The notes below the pieces were generated by a model that had not been told where the DNA came from, searched no databases, and saw only the letters and a program-made list of their open reading frames with translations. A stretch of DNA of 64,000 bases, taken from NCBI GenBank assembly GCA_030704615.1, contig CM060733.1, positions 8,992,001 through 9,056,000 of the forward strand. Direction: 5' to 3'. Source of the stretch: Takakia lepidozioides. Lineage: Eukaryota > Streptophyta > Takakiopsida > Takakiales > Takakiaceae. The position numbers and the translations under genes were made by a program. Position 1 is the first letter of the stretch, and the number at the start of each line of letters is the position of its first letter. Below are positions 24,630 to 35,407 of this stretch, one piece after another.

Positions 24630-25020
24630 TCCGGGCATTGATGAAATTCTTCATATATATATATTTATTTATATTTAGATTGCTTTTGTGATACATAGAT
24701 GTAGCATAGGTGTGTTGGTTAGTGTAGTATCTTAGAAATGTTATAACGTGGAGGTCTTAGGTTCAAGTATGCATTGCATGATATATGTAGAACAATGAAC
24801 ATATCGTCATTAGACAGAACCGGAGTCAATGGTCAACAAGCTTTTTAAATTCAAATTTCAAATTCATATTTTCCTGCCTAAATTCAAATGTATCCCCTTA
24901 AATTGCGACGTCCGGGTGTCGCACTTTGCGACCCTCGGACGGTGCTAATTCTGCAATGCAGAGTAGTTTTTTTTTTTTTTTTTTTTTTTTGCGATGCCCG
25001 GGCGTTGCAAATCGCGTCGT
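23642..25020. mobile_element. CACTA-like fragment(s) with GCGACGCC subterminal repeats
   Basis: Begins CACTACTACGTTTGGGGG at 23642, resembling the ends at 11959 and 52964, followed by CG-rich repeats to about 23960. Then comes a ~270-bp block (23965-24240) that is the inverted counterpart of 19478-19722 and 24655-24905. A second CG-rich cluster occupies 24485-24580 and a third 24905-25020. No right-hand CACTA terminus with a matching AGG target copy is visible, so the element is truncated or is two overlapping fragments. No transposase is encoded. Confidence 0.55.
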
Positions 25021-25117
25021 GAATGACATGACGTGAATATCTTCCCACTCTCTCCCTCTCTCTTTTTAACTTTTTCTACCCCCTCTCTCTCTCTTTGGTT
25101 TTTTTTTTTTTGTGAGC

Positions 25118-26030
25118 AGCACAAAAGAGAGGAGAGATGGAAGATACTCAGTCATGTCAAGACATGGACAAGACCCTACTAGGGTCATTGTCAATTAAAG
25201 ACATAAACAGCCCATAAATAGGGCACTATCTAACACTACCAGTCTTGTCATAGCAGACCAAGTGACAACACCCATTCAATCATGATAAAACATGGTGGGA
25301 GGGAGTGGTTTATTCATGTTCAAATTCCTGTAAATAACCCAAGACATGCACCATGCAAGGCTCCTTGGGTAGGTAAGAACAGCCTGCCCTGCTACAGATT
25401 CAGGGTATGTTCATACAAGCACCTTGAAGGAGCAGCCTGCAATTTACCAGATTTTAAACATGCAACCAAGTAATCTTCTTGGGCATGACAAAACATATTG
25501 CAGCTTCACTCTTTGTCATTTGCAAGTACCCTAAGACATGCATCACGCAAGGCTCCTTGGGTAGGTAAGAACAGCCTGTTCTACTACAAGATTCAGGATA
25601 TGTTCATACAAGTACCTTGAAGGACCAGCCTGCAATTTATCAGATTTCAAGCATGCAACCAAGTAAACTTTTTGGGCATGACAAAACATATTGCAGCTTC
25701 ACTCTTAGCCATTTGTAATTATCCCAAGACATGCATCATGCAAGGTCTCTTGGGTAGGTAAGAACAGCCTGTAGTTTATCAGATTCCAAACATCCAACCA
25801 AGTGACCCACTTGGGCATGACAAGCCAAACTGCAACTTCATTCTACACCATGTATAATTGCCCCAAGACATGCATCATGTAAGGCATTTTGGCATGGAAG
25901 AAAGGCCTGCCATGTTACAGATTCAAGATATGGACACACAAACACTTTGAGTGCCCGAGACCAAACCCTACTTGGCCAAAAAATAAATCATACATTGCAG
26001 GTGCATGTCTGATGGCAAAATAAGGCAAAT
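25118..26030. repeat. ~189-bp tandem repeat, locus 2
   Basis: Second copy of the block at 22395-23300. Unit starts near 25458 and 25651 (193 bp), then a shortened unit near 25789. The flanking text (GAGCAGCACA... through the GTCATGTCAAGACATGGACA region) matches locus 1. The region beyond to about 27000 holds no recognised gene. Confidence 0.8.
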
Positions 26031-27049
26031 AATCTCTAGCAACGGTCCAGTAGAGCTTACCAACACTGTTTTCCATAAAGCTTATGCCAGGTTTTGCAAA
26101 TAAAATTTCACACCAAATACAGGCCGAAAGAGGCCTGTCATTGCCTTATCAGGCTGCCATCTTTAAAAATATGGCCTCCTCTTCCTTAGAACCTAACAGC
26201 CATTGATGCCTTACCCATAAACCATAATTCTTCTTTTAAGGCCAAAACAGTACCTAGCTTAAAAATCCACAAGCAATGTTGTCAAAGATTCAAGACAAGA
26301 TAAGGTCTAGATGTTGGGCTTCAAGAGACAAGCCTTCCAGGCCGAAGTACTCCATCAAAGGCAGCAAAACATAAGTCAAAAGTAAGCATCAACATGCCAA
26401 ACCAGGAGCAAGCGGGCCGAAATCGGGGTTGCAGGCAACAGCCAAGTCAAGACGCCATACACAATAGGTTCCCTTTGCCCACATCCTTATCTGCAAGCTC
26501 AAGAGAATTCAAAGCAAGTAGGGATCATCACCTGGTCCCATCACAAGCCCCCACAAAAACCAACAGGTTAGTGAGGATTGTGGATCACAGACACCTACAC
26601 TTGTCATCGATGTCAACTAAGAACCTCAAAAGCAAGAGAGAAAGACATAAAGCAAAAGGAACCCTAATCACCAAAAGCACCTTGAGCGATTGGGGAAGAT
26701 AATTGTGCGTCATCGCCACCAGCAAGCCACCTCCAGCAAAGCTAAGAAGAAGTGAAGCATACAAGCACTCTTGCTAGGTTTAAGAAGGGAGAGAGAGATA
26801 CTTCCCAACACAAGCGCCGCTACGAAAATTAAAAGCTAGAGGAAGAAAAGAGACGATGCATTCACAGCATTGTCTCCCGCCTGTGATAAGAGACAAAACG
26901 CCGTCATTGCGCATCCCCAGGAAATCGTCCAGCATAGGTACGATGCAGCAAACATGGTAGCAGCAAAACGCAGACGCCATAACTCTCATCTCGCGAGCTC
27001 AGAAGCACGAGCAGTGCTTCTGACGGCGGGAGAGACACCCTAGGGCTCA

Positions 27050-27500
27050 TGCCCGATTTTTCATCCGTGTAGGATGAGTAATCAACACCATACTTTTCGA
27101 AACCCGACGGATGTCATCTATTAGCTAGGTTTAAACAGTAGGTTATAGGGTAGGGTTTAGGGTTTCACTCCTTAATTAACCATAATTAAGGGTAATTAAT
27201 CATCAGTCCAGGGCCATCATAAGCTGCATATTTCATCCGATTCAGATGAAAAAGTCAATAAGTTCATCCGTTGGAGACAGTTCGTCAGTAGGATGGAAAA
27301 ACAATAAATAACATCCAAAGCATCGGTTTCACATCCTAACAGGTAATTCAACATCCCAAAAACAAATGCCTCATCCCGTACGGAAAAAAGCCATAAAAGA
27401 GGAATGAACAAATTAATATCCTGGTATTTTTCATCCGGTATGGATGGAAAAAATATATATATGATGCCAGTATCAACCCCTACAGAGGTAATTCTTCCTC
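27050..27500. repeat. Clustered CATCC/GGATG palindromic motifs
   Basis: Contains many short inverted motifs of the form CATCCG...CGGATG (for example TTTTCATCCGTGTAGGATGAG at 27058 and TTTTCATCCGGTATGGATGG at 27428). They lie immediately beyond the 3' end of the tnp2-type gene and may be the subterminal repeats of that element. Similar clusters occur at 40690-40865 and 43640-43800. No terminal inverted repeat with a target duplication could be identified here. Confidence 0.45.
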
Positions 27501-30424
27501 TTGGCTGAGCATGCACAACCACCTTCCAATTCCCCCCTCTTGTTTTGTCATCGGAGAAGAAAACTTGCTCCATGTCTGAAGGCCGTGAAAAATGTCTATT
27601 GGAGGGACGATGAGTAGGGTTGAGCCTATCTACATTGACGCACATGAAACCACAATCATCTTGCACTAGTGTTGCGGAGGGCCCCACAAGATGTGGCTGG
27701 AACCACCTTCCCTTGAAGAGAAGAGGCCGGTACCTTGTATACTGAAGTTGGAGTATGCTCTCAAGCTCTCCAATGTACTCAAGTTTGCTCATAGCAGGTC
27801 GTGTATCTCCCTTGCCCCACACGGAGTCTTGCCAATATGTGGCACACAAGCCAGAATCAAAGGTTGTTTTGTGCTTCATGTCAAGAGCACAAATGTGGAA
27901 ATGACGACCGTGAACCCAAACCGCCGTGTATGAGGTCGCGAATTGAGAGGGGCCCCTTGCAATGTCTTGCACCAAATCTGAAACCACCTCTCCTTGAGCA
28001 ACGGCGTCATAAACTGAAGTCCAAAACCACTGTTGGAATGAACTTAGATGCTGCAATTCCATGGGCAAATTTTGTGAAAGAACATTCCGGCGGCCCGCTC
28101 CTCGTCAAGGACGTCTAGTAACCGGCCTTGGATGGTTCCGCCTCCATGCAAGCGTCTCCTCCTCTCGTTGCTGAACAAGGTATATGCATGGGATCTAGAA
28201 GATGGCGAATCTTCAGGTCCTACATATATCTCCACCCACAAACACTTACACAAATATTTTGACGTGAAAGTGACAATGTAATTCATACAAAATGTGCAAT
28301 ATCACATGCATGGTGTTCTTGTGGAATATGTACCGCCCAATATGGCAACTCATAGAAGATTGAAAGTCGTTTCATGTCGGGCACGTCCACTTCACCGTCT
28401 GTGCCCGCATGGGCCTCTTTCCATCGGTCCTCCCAAAACTGCCCGGATGGTGTCACAGGGTGGGGACGTACTTCATCTTTGCCATCAAACAAGTGTGTTT
28501 TTTTTTTTTCTCCATCGATGGCTCATAGGAAGAAACTTGCGGTAGTTGGGATACACCATCTTGTGAAGATGGCGGGAGCTATGTGCATCAAGATCATCGC
28601 CACAATGCAAGCATGCATAGTACCATTTGGTGCTTAGCCCCGAGCAAACAGTTAGTCCTGTACTACACATCCCGCCACATTAGCAAAGACAAAAGTTGTC
28701 ATGTGCATGGCCCATAATGCCATCTACCCCACTACGGTGCACAAGACTGTCGCCGCTACTTCAATCCCAATCCTCATCGATATTATCCGGCATTGACAAG
28801 TGAATGTACACGGGTTGTTCATGGGGAACACAATATACCTAGATAATCATGCATTGTCCAAAGCAAGATGTCTCTCATCTGAAAAGATAGTCCGGCCATA
28901 GGGTCAAGTGAAGTATCCAATGCCGGGACCCCCCTCCATAGCTCCTTAAGTTCATCAACAAGAGGTCGCAAGTACGTGTCCATGTTTGCCACTTGTTTTT
29001 TCCCTATGAGACATTCACATCATTGTTTCAATGCTCCACCAATATGCAAATTATACTACAAAATGAATTACACGTCTTACTCCATGATTATGTCACTCAT
29101 CAATCTTGCATCCGAATTGCGCCAGAGATCAGAAGTTTAATGTAAAGTTGAAGGCAATAATAAACATGAAATAAGAACACTCACCTGACACAATGGCAGC
29201 CAACATGATATGGTCTTTTTTAATTGAAAGATACGGAGGGATGTTGTAATTCACCATGGTCACCGGCCAAGTGGAATGACTACATGACTGGACAGAGAAT
29301 GGGTTGACCCCATCCGAAGAGAAGCCGAGGTGGACATGTCGTGGGTCCTCCAAGAGAAAAGGCCACATCTCTTCAATATGCCTCCATGCTATCTTGTGGC
29401 CCGCACACCTGTCCCGGGGGGCTCCGATGTGAGGCGTGCTATCTCATTAGTCTAGCCAATTCGAGGCTTCGGTACTGTGCCCTCAATTGCGGGATGATCG
29501 GAAAGTAATGCATTTTCTAGGATGAAATACCCCACGTCCCCCACATGTAATCATCCCATTAGCACACATAATACAACACCCTTATGTCTTTCCCTTTATG
29601 CAGCCTCTCCCTCATTTGGGCGTGAATGGTCAAAACCGAACGTCGCTCCTTCCACTCCTCACTCACTCCTTCCAAAACCACAATCAGATCTTGCATGAAT
29701 ACTACTCTCTAAACCCTAAACTTTGTGGAATACACTTTACATGCATTGAGAAGATTAAATAAAGTAATTTCCATGCGAAGGGAAATGGCGCTTATACCTT
29801 GCGTGGTACTTTTTTCCCTTGGACATCATCCCGATATCGGTTTTTCTTGCACTTTGGGCACTTGGTGAGACGCGAATCCTCTCCGTAGTATAGGGTTTTA
29901 TGACATAGACATGCATGAAAAATCTTATAGCCCATCCCCACAGAGTCCAAGACTTCGCGCGCCTCTTTCTGCGACCGTGGCATCTTGGGTTTCAAGTGTG
30001 GAGCAAGGATATAATCCGCAATAGTTCGCATTATGGCAGACATCCCAACATTACTTATGTCAAATCGAATTTGAAGATTGAGCAAAAAAACTTCGACTCA
30101 CTTAGCTTTCGCCCCTTCGTACAAGGGAGTTCTCGTCTCCCTCTCCATGTCATTTGAGGGGGCCATTTGAGGATCATCGATTGACCGGGTTCCCTCTCCA
30201 TGGGATGCATCAGTGCCCACATGATGCATTAAGAGATCCTCCATGGCTTGCACATCCTTCTGGTTAATTTCATGCTCATTGTTGTTGTCACTGTCACTGT
30301 CACTATCATCGTCATCATCGTCCGGTACCGTGGGGGCGGCGTCTCGCCCACGGCTCCCACCTGATGTACTTGGGTTGTTTCCGGATGGGGTGCTAAGAGA
30401 AAGGATCGGGAAGTAGAGTAACAA
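27480..30424 (-). pseudogene. CACTA transposase, tnp2 family with DUF4216, damaged
   Basis: Minus-strand exon-like pieces follow the order of plant En/Spm TNP2 proteins. 30424-29792: acidic N-terminus, PLYEG, then ACLCHKTLYYGEDSRLTKCPKC (zinc-binding type). About 29400-29185: DPRHVHLGFSSDGVNPF and WPVTMVNYNIPPYL, the core tnp2 motif, then a canonical GTGAGT donor. About 29010-28690: DTYLRPLVDELKELW. 28670-28490: CLHCGDD to YRKFLPMSHRWRKKK. 28490-28300: FDGKDEVR to IFYELPYW. 28068-27480: DUF4216 (YTAVWVHGRHFHICALD, EQVFFSDD). The DUF4218-like region normally between the last two is not evident. An in-frame TGA occurs at 30098-30100, and two stops interrupt the 28690-28620 stretch. It would have cut and pasted CACTA elements; as it stands it is probably inactive. 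Confidence 0.85.
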
Positions 30425-30429
30425 GTTGC

Positions 30430-31530
30430 GGAAGACGAGGACGCTGAAGACATGTTAGGAGGTGATCATACTGCAATGCAATGACATGAACATTGTGAAG
30501 AAGGTGTGTCAATTGATTTGGGGAAAGTCCTGATACGAACAAATGAACATACGGACATATATTATAATGTGTCCTTGCAACCATACAACTTATTATAAGC
30601 GAAATGCAAACAACGACCTTCAATGTGTGCATACATCAAATATGTCATTCAATAATTACATGTATGTGCGCAACGTCACGCATGCAAAGTTTCAAACCCA
30701 AACAAAATCATTTGCCCCCCCAAGGATGTGTTCACCCTATCAACCAATTTTTGTTTATTAATGTGAAAGAAAATCTTCTCGTGCCATTGCACTCATCAAA
30801 TGGATGTGGCTCAAGCTTCATTTTTTCCCACATGTGCTTAAATATGTGTGCAACACCTGTGCAAAGATCCAGCAGAAAAAAAAAAACATTTGCCTCCCCA
30901 ACGACGCACTCACCCTTGCACCAATTTTGAATTAAATCGAATTTAAATGAATCTAAAATAAATATTTGTATTTAAAAAATATATGATTGCGGTTTTGAGG
31001 GGCGTAATGATTTTTGTTTTTGCTCTATTTTTCTGTGACATCGGGCTTTGCACCACTACATCCATGCAAAAAAATGGAAAAAAAAATATTTAACCAAAAA
31101 AATAAAAATAAAAATAAAAATTCTAGGGTCACTTTCGCAGAACTCTCTATGAAGAGTGCATGAAATTGAAGATAACTCAACTTTGGAATGCAAGGAGAGA
31201 ACAAAAATATGGTTCTGGGTCCAAATGACTTTTGTTTACTCCCAAATTTTGCACGCACATTGCATATGCTATCATTAAGCATATGGCTTGAAAATGAAAT
31301 TTAAAAAAAAAATCATGTGTAGGCGAAACGCAATTTCCCGTCTCTACGACACGTAGCTGCGTTCAACACTAGAATGACCCATTGAATGAACTTGGTTCAA
31401 GCTCATATTTGGTCCACATGTGCATAAGTATATTTAGATCACATATGCAAAGTTGCAACCCACACGAGAAACAAGAAAAATATTTACATCAATCGATTAA
31501 TCGGATGTATACAAAGTACATCATGAGAAT
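30430..31530. other. AT-rich spacer between tnp2 and SET genes
   Basis: No gene recognised. Contains the A-rich tract 31070-31120 and short repeated phrases (CCCAACGACGCACTCACCC-like near 30895 and CCAAGGATGTGTTCACCC near 30720). It could hold the divergent or intervening regulatory DNA of the transposon, but no element can be defined. Confidence 0.4.
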
Positions 31531-31532
31531 AT

Positions 31533-33323
31533 CTACAATGCCCCTCTACACGATCCCTGTCTCAAAAGAACCCTATTTCTATCATACACATCCCACTCAC
31601 GCTGTAATCGGAGGTCCCAATCATCCCAGGAGAACTCGTATGATGCAAATAGTTTGCTGCCAGCCCTAATAGTCCTACTAGCACATGTCATCACAAACAT
31701 GTGCATCATCTCACAGTATACCGACGTATGACCACAAAAGCTCTCATGCCCATCGCTTCGCTCGTCCCATACTACATTGGTTCTCCTAGGATGACCAAAT
31801 GAACTGTTGACCAGCCCAGCAACATTGCCGATGCTATCGGGGTAACCATCACAAAATCTGATCTCAATGGGAGAGAACCCTCGTCTACGTACATCATGTC
31901 CGTTGACACACAAAATGTAGGGTAGGATGTATGGGGCTTCGAGGCGTAATGTACATAACTCCCCGGAGGTGTAATATGGACCGTAGTAGGGAAACAAGTC
32001 CACCATGCTGTTTCTCCGAGAAGGAATCACAATATCATTGACCGTGAATAAACCCTGATCTATAGCAGGGTCTGTAGCGGCTCTCACAACATATCGTCTC
32101 CCCCAATACTCGAACTCCACATTCTCTCGGATGGGGGTGGGAGGGTCGAGATGATTCCCCCAACAACGAGGCTGGATGGTCCTCAGTAACATAGTCCTAT
32201 GCGCTTCCCATCGGGGGCGAGGATCCGGCTCAGGCCGCCCAAGCCGAAGGGGAGGAAACCTAAGGCGAATCCGACCCCTCATAGGGGTTCGGGGGGCACA
32301 TGGAGGTGGAGGTGGAGGTGGAGGTGGAGGCGGTGGTGGTACTGCTGGCGGAGGAGATGAAAGTGGAGGTGGTTGAGGATATAATGCCGGAGGTGCAGCC
32401 GGGGGTACAACGTCTGGATCAGGTACTACCGGAGGTGGATCAGGCAAAGAAACAGACAGGGAGGGGGGGGGGGGGCCCACAATCGGCCTGCAAGCTGCGA
32501 CTGCATGTACGGTGCGGAGAATCATCAGATGAGGACACTGGATCAGGGGGACCGCCTGAGGAAACTGGAGGAGAGAGGGGGGGGGGGGGTGGGGCATGCT
32601 CATCGCCGTCCATAACGCCTATGACACCTACGATACCCCTCAACCCTACGCATCTCATCTACGTGGTGCTGGGGGAACCAACTGGCCACATCGGGCACAT
32701 GCTCTGGCACAAATTTTGCAAGTAGACCGGCGCGAAATGCAATGTGATTGCGAATTTGGGCATCAAGTCGTGGCTGCAACATGCGTAGTGTACGACGCAT
32801 CAATACTTATGTCGTAATTTGGATTCATGTATGCTTACCAATCATACTATATTATTAGATAAACCAAATGTACTATAAATAAATGTTAATGAGAGGGGTG
32901 GAAAAAACACTCACCTTTGCCGCATCCGCAATCCTGTTCTTCTTGTAATGTTTTTTCGACAACATGCGGTCGCCGCCTTGGTGGTCTGGCGCCGCCCGGC
33001 GTTATCCGTTCCCAACACTTAGTGCACCAACACTCAATCTTGTCGAGGGGGGGGGGTAAAAGGTGGACGTGGGTGGACGCCGGACGGGGTGGCCCGTGAG
33101 GGGGCAACCCGCGGCGCGTCCGACTCGATATCGGAGTGTCAATGTCCTCCGCATCACCTGAAATTTGGCCCCGGTCCCTTCTACGATTGTGCCCGGCAGC
33201 CTGTATTGGATCAGGTGCAATGGGTGGCTCCTCGCCACGAAAAACGGTCGCTCTAGGGCCACAATCAATATGTGGTACTACCTCCCTATCCTCGAGGGAG
33301 ACGGGTCGATGTTTCCTCATCAT
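31533..33323 (-). CDS. SET-domain protein next to the CACTA transposase, proline-rich
   Basis: The C-terminal exon (32603-31533) has the three landmarks of a SET fold: DQGLFTVNDIVIPSRR then YYGPYYTSGEL; GNVAGLVNSSFGHPRRTNV, equivalent to the RFINHS-x-x-PN motif; and ASRTIRAGSKLFASYEFSWD, equivalent to AxRDIxxGEEL-x-x-DY. The canonical NHS is NSS and the DY is SYE, so methyltransferase activity is uncertain. Upstream is a long Pro-rich segment (32290-32600) whose frame depends on C/G homopolymers. Further upstream, a Cys-rich exon (33323-32915) ends at a GTGAGT donor, with CWCTKCWERI and DCGCGKGEC. The middle part (32820-32600) is in another frame, so either an intron or homopolymer errors intervene. 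Likely transposon-associated or captured; could also be a host gene. Confidence 0.6.
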
Positions 33324-33724
33324 CGCATCCTAATTAACACACACCACCAGCACTTTCATTTATCAAAAACCGTTGGCGAAAAAACCCTATGCCTCAGCCT
33401 TGGGGCTTTCAAAATTGGTAAACAAAGGCGGAACATCCATATGGTGCTAGAGAGCACAAGACAATAAATCCTTCCTCACGTTCTATCTTCAGGATGCCCA
33501 CACCATGGAAATTTTTTACTGAGACACAACGCTTTGCGCTTATCAGATTGAACCATATTTTGGATATGTGAATCCTAATTACACCGTTTATCCTTTCAAC
33601 CCCAAGACCCACAACCAAAACCGCCAATCCAAAACCTTGCACCATTTATTTCAATCTAAGGACTGTTATATGTAAGTTTGTCCTTATTCCCTCTGAAAAG
33701 CCTGCCATTCTGAAACATTGTTTT

Positions 33725-34023
33725 GTGAAGGGGCTGCCTCAGGCTGCTGAGAAGGTGTTTATCCAAAAGCAAACTTATACTTCTGAAGCCGAGATGATGG
33801 AGTTGATAGAAGAAAGGCTATGTCTAAAGGCTGCCAAGGCTGGCCTAGAACTACTAAGCACACTCACCTCTCTAGTGAAGGCAAAAGGGTTGAATGTACT
33901 GATGGGGACTTGAGGGTGACAGACAATGCAGATAGCTTGGTGACATCCATTGTGCATGAGTTATCATCTTTTCGTCATGAAATCGAAGACCAACTTCAGG
34001 CATTCAAGGCTGAAGTGAATTAA
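33725..34023 (+). pseudogene. Possible retroelement Gag fragment
   Basis: Two overlapping frames read VKGLPQAAEKVFIQKQTYTS followed by MMELIEERL, then a frame change and SLVTSIVHELSSFRHEIEDQ ending at 34023. The F-x-x-GL-x-x-x beginning and helical character resemble the Gag of LTR retrotransposons, but no zinc knuckle or protease follows. It ends shortly before the CACTA element at 34411. Weak call. Confidence 0.25.
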
Positions 34024-34410
34024 CAATCCTCTAGTACAAATGGGTCAAGTCACAAGGGTGAGACTAACACGGGTACTAGGATGAAGCCAGGCTATCAGTG
34101 GTTGAATGCATGATTTGCAAATCCAAAGAACAAACACCAGGTTCTACCCTTACCAATCCAAACTACCTGCTCTCAGCGAACATTTTGAAAAAGAGAAAAC
34201 CCATAATGGCAATTTAAATGACCCAGGTTGTCTATGAGGGTGCCAGACGACCATGCCACGAACCCCAAAGTGATGGTAAGTGTAGTATTATCTCATGATT
34301 TCAAACTCATGCACTGTGAAACTTTCAAACAGGTCAGTAGTGAATGTGTTCACCTGCTAATCAACGACGCAACGGCATTAGCCCCGTGCGTGAGCACACG
34401 CTCACACAAC

Positions 34411-35250
34411 CACTACAGGAAAAAGGGGCGCCTGGGCCACGCCACGGCCACATCGCGATGTCGGGAAAACGCCCATTTCGGGCACGGGGCAGGCACCGTA
34501 TTTGCGACGCCCGGCCGTCGCATGGGCATCGCAAAAAAACGTCACAAAAATGTGATGTATGGGGGTCGCGAGCCCTACCCCAATTCCCGCGATTGCCGGA
34601 CGTCGCTTTTCGAGCCGTCCACACTGATGGCAGGGGCCTCTTGCGAGCGACGGCTTGCCGTCGCTACCTTCCAGCCGTCGGCATTGGTAGGGGCGACGTC
34701 GCGCCGTCGCATTTTATTTATTTTTAATCTGCCCGGAAGTCCCATCCGAAAACCCAAAAACACGTGGCGTAAGCCGAGTGGTGCGCCAAGCGATGCCAGT
34801 GCGTCGCTGCAGCGACTATCGGGCGTGACAAAAAAAAAAAACAACGGGAGCTGGAGTCGGGCTTTGCGACGCCAGGGCGTGGGTTCCCGCGACGCTCTGG
34901 CGTCGCTTTCTTTATATTCAATTAAAAAATAAAAAAACGTGGCGCAGGCAGGGTGGTGGGATCCGCGACGCCAGGGCGTCGCGGCTTGTGACCCCCAGAC
35001 CAAAAAAACCCGTCGGAGGGGGGATCGGGCGTTGCTGCATACAAAAAGGATTTGCGACGCCCGACCGTCGCGGCTTGCGACCCCCACCTAAAAAACACGT
35101 CGCCAATACCGACGCCCTGCAGTCGCGAGGCCAGCCTGGTGGGGGGGGATTGGGGGTTGATTTGGGGGTGAATTTGGGGTGGTTTTTTTGTTTTTTGTCT
35201 GGTTTTGTTTTGGGGGATGGGAGACCTTACAGCTTCTATTTCTCTAATTT
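34411..35250. repeat. Left subterminal GCGACGCC palindromic cluster
   Basis: At least a dozen short CG-rich inverted motifs (GCGACGCC / GGCGTCGC and variants such as CGACGGCTTGCCGTCG) are spread over about 700 bp inside the left end. In Spm/CACTA elements such arrays are the binding sites of the TnpA protein and the targets of cytosine methylation. Confidence 0.7.
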
Positions 35251-35407
35251 AGCAGGTACACAATTGAGCAAGCATGAATCGAGGGTGAGGACGGTGTGAC
35301 ACATGAATAAAATGGAAGATGGAAAGATGGAAATATATTTACAAGAAATGAGCTGAAAAGCTCACAAGGGTTCAGTAGGCTGACCCTGGGACCTACATGG
35401 ACTAGGA

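Noticed and set aside
23642-25020. A complete CACTA element between the two 189-bp arrays
   Set aside because: No right terminus with a matching AGG duplication was found, so only fragments are claimed.
31533-32603. Calling the SET gene an intact methyltransferase
   Set aside because: The NHS-equivalent motif reads NSS and the frame in the Pro-rich region depends on homopolymer length, so activity and intactness are not supported.
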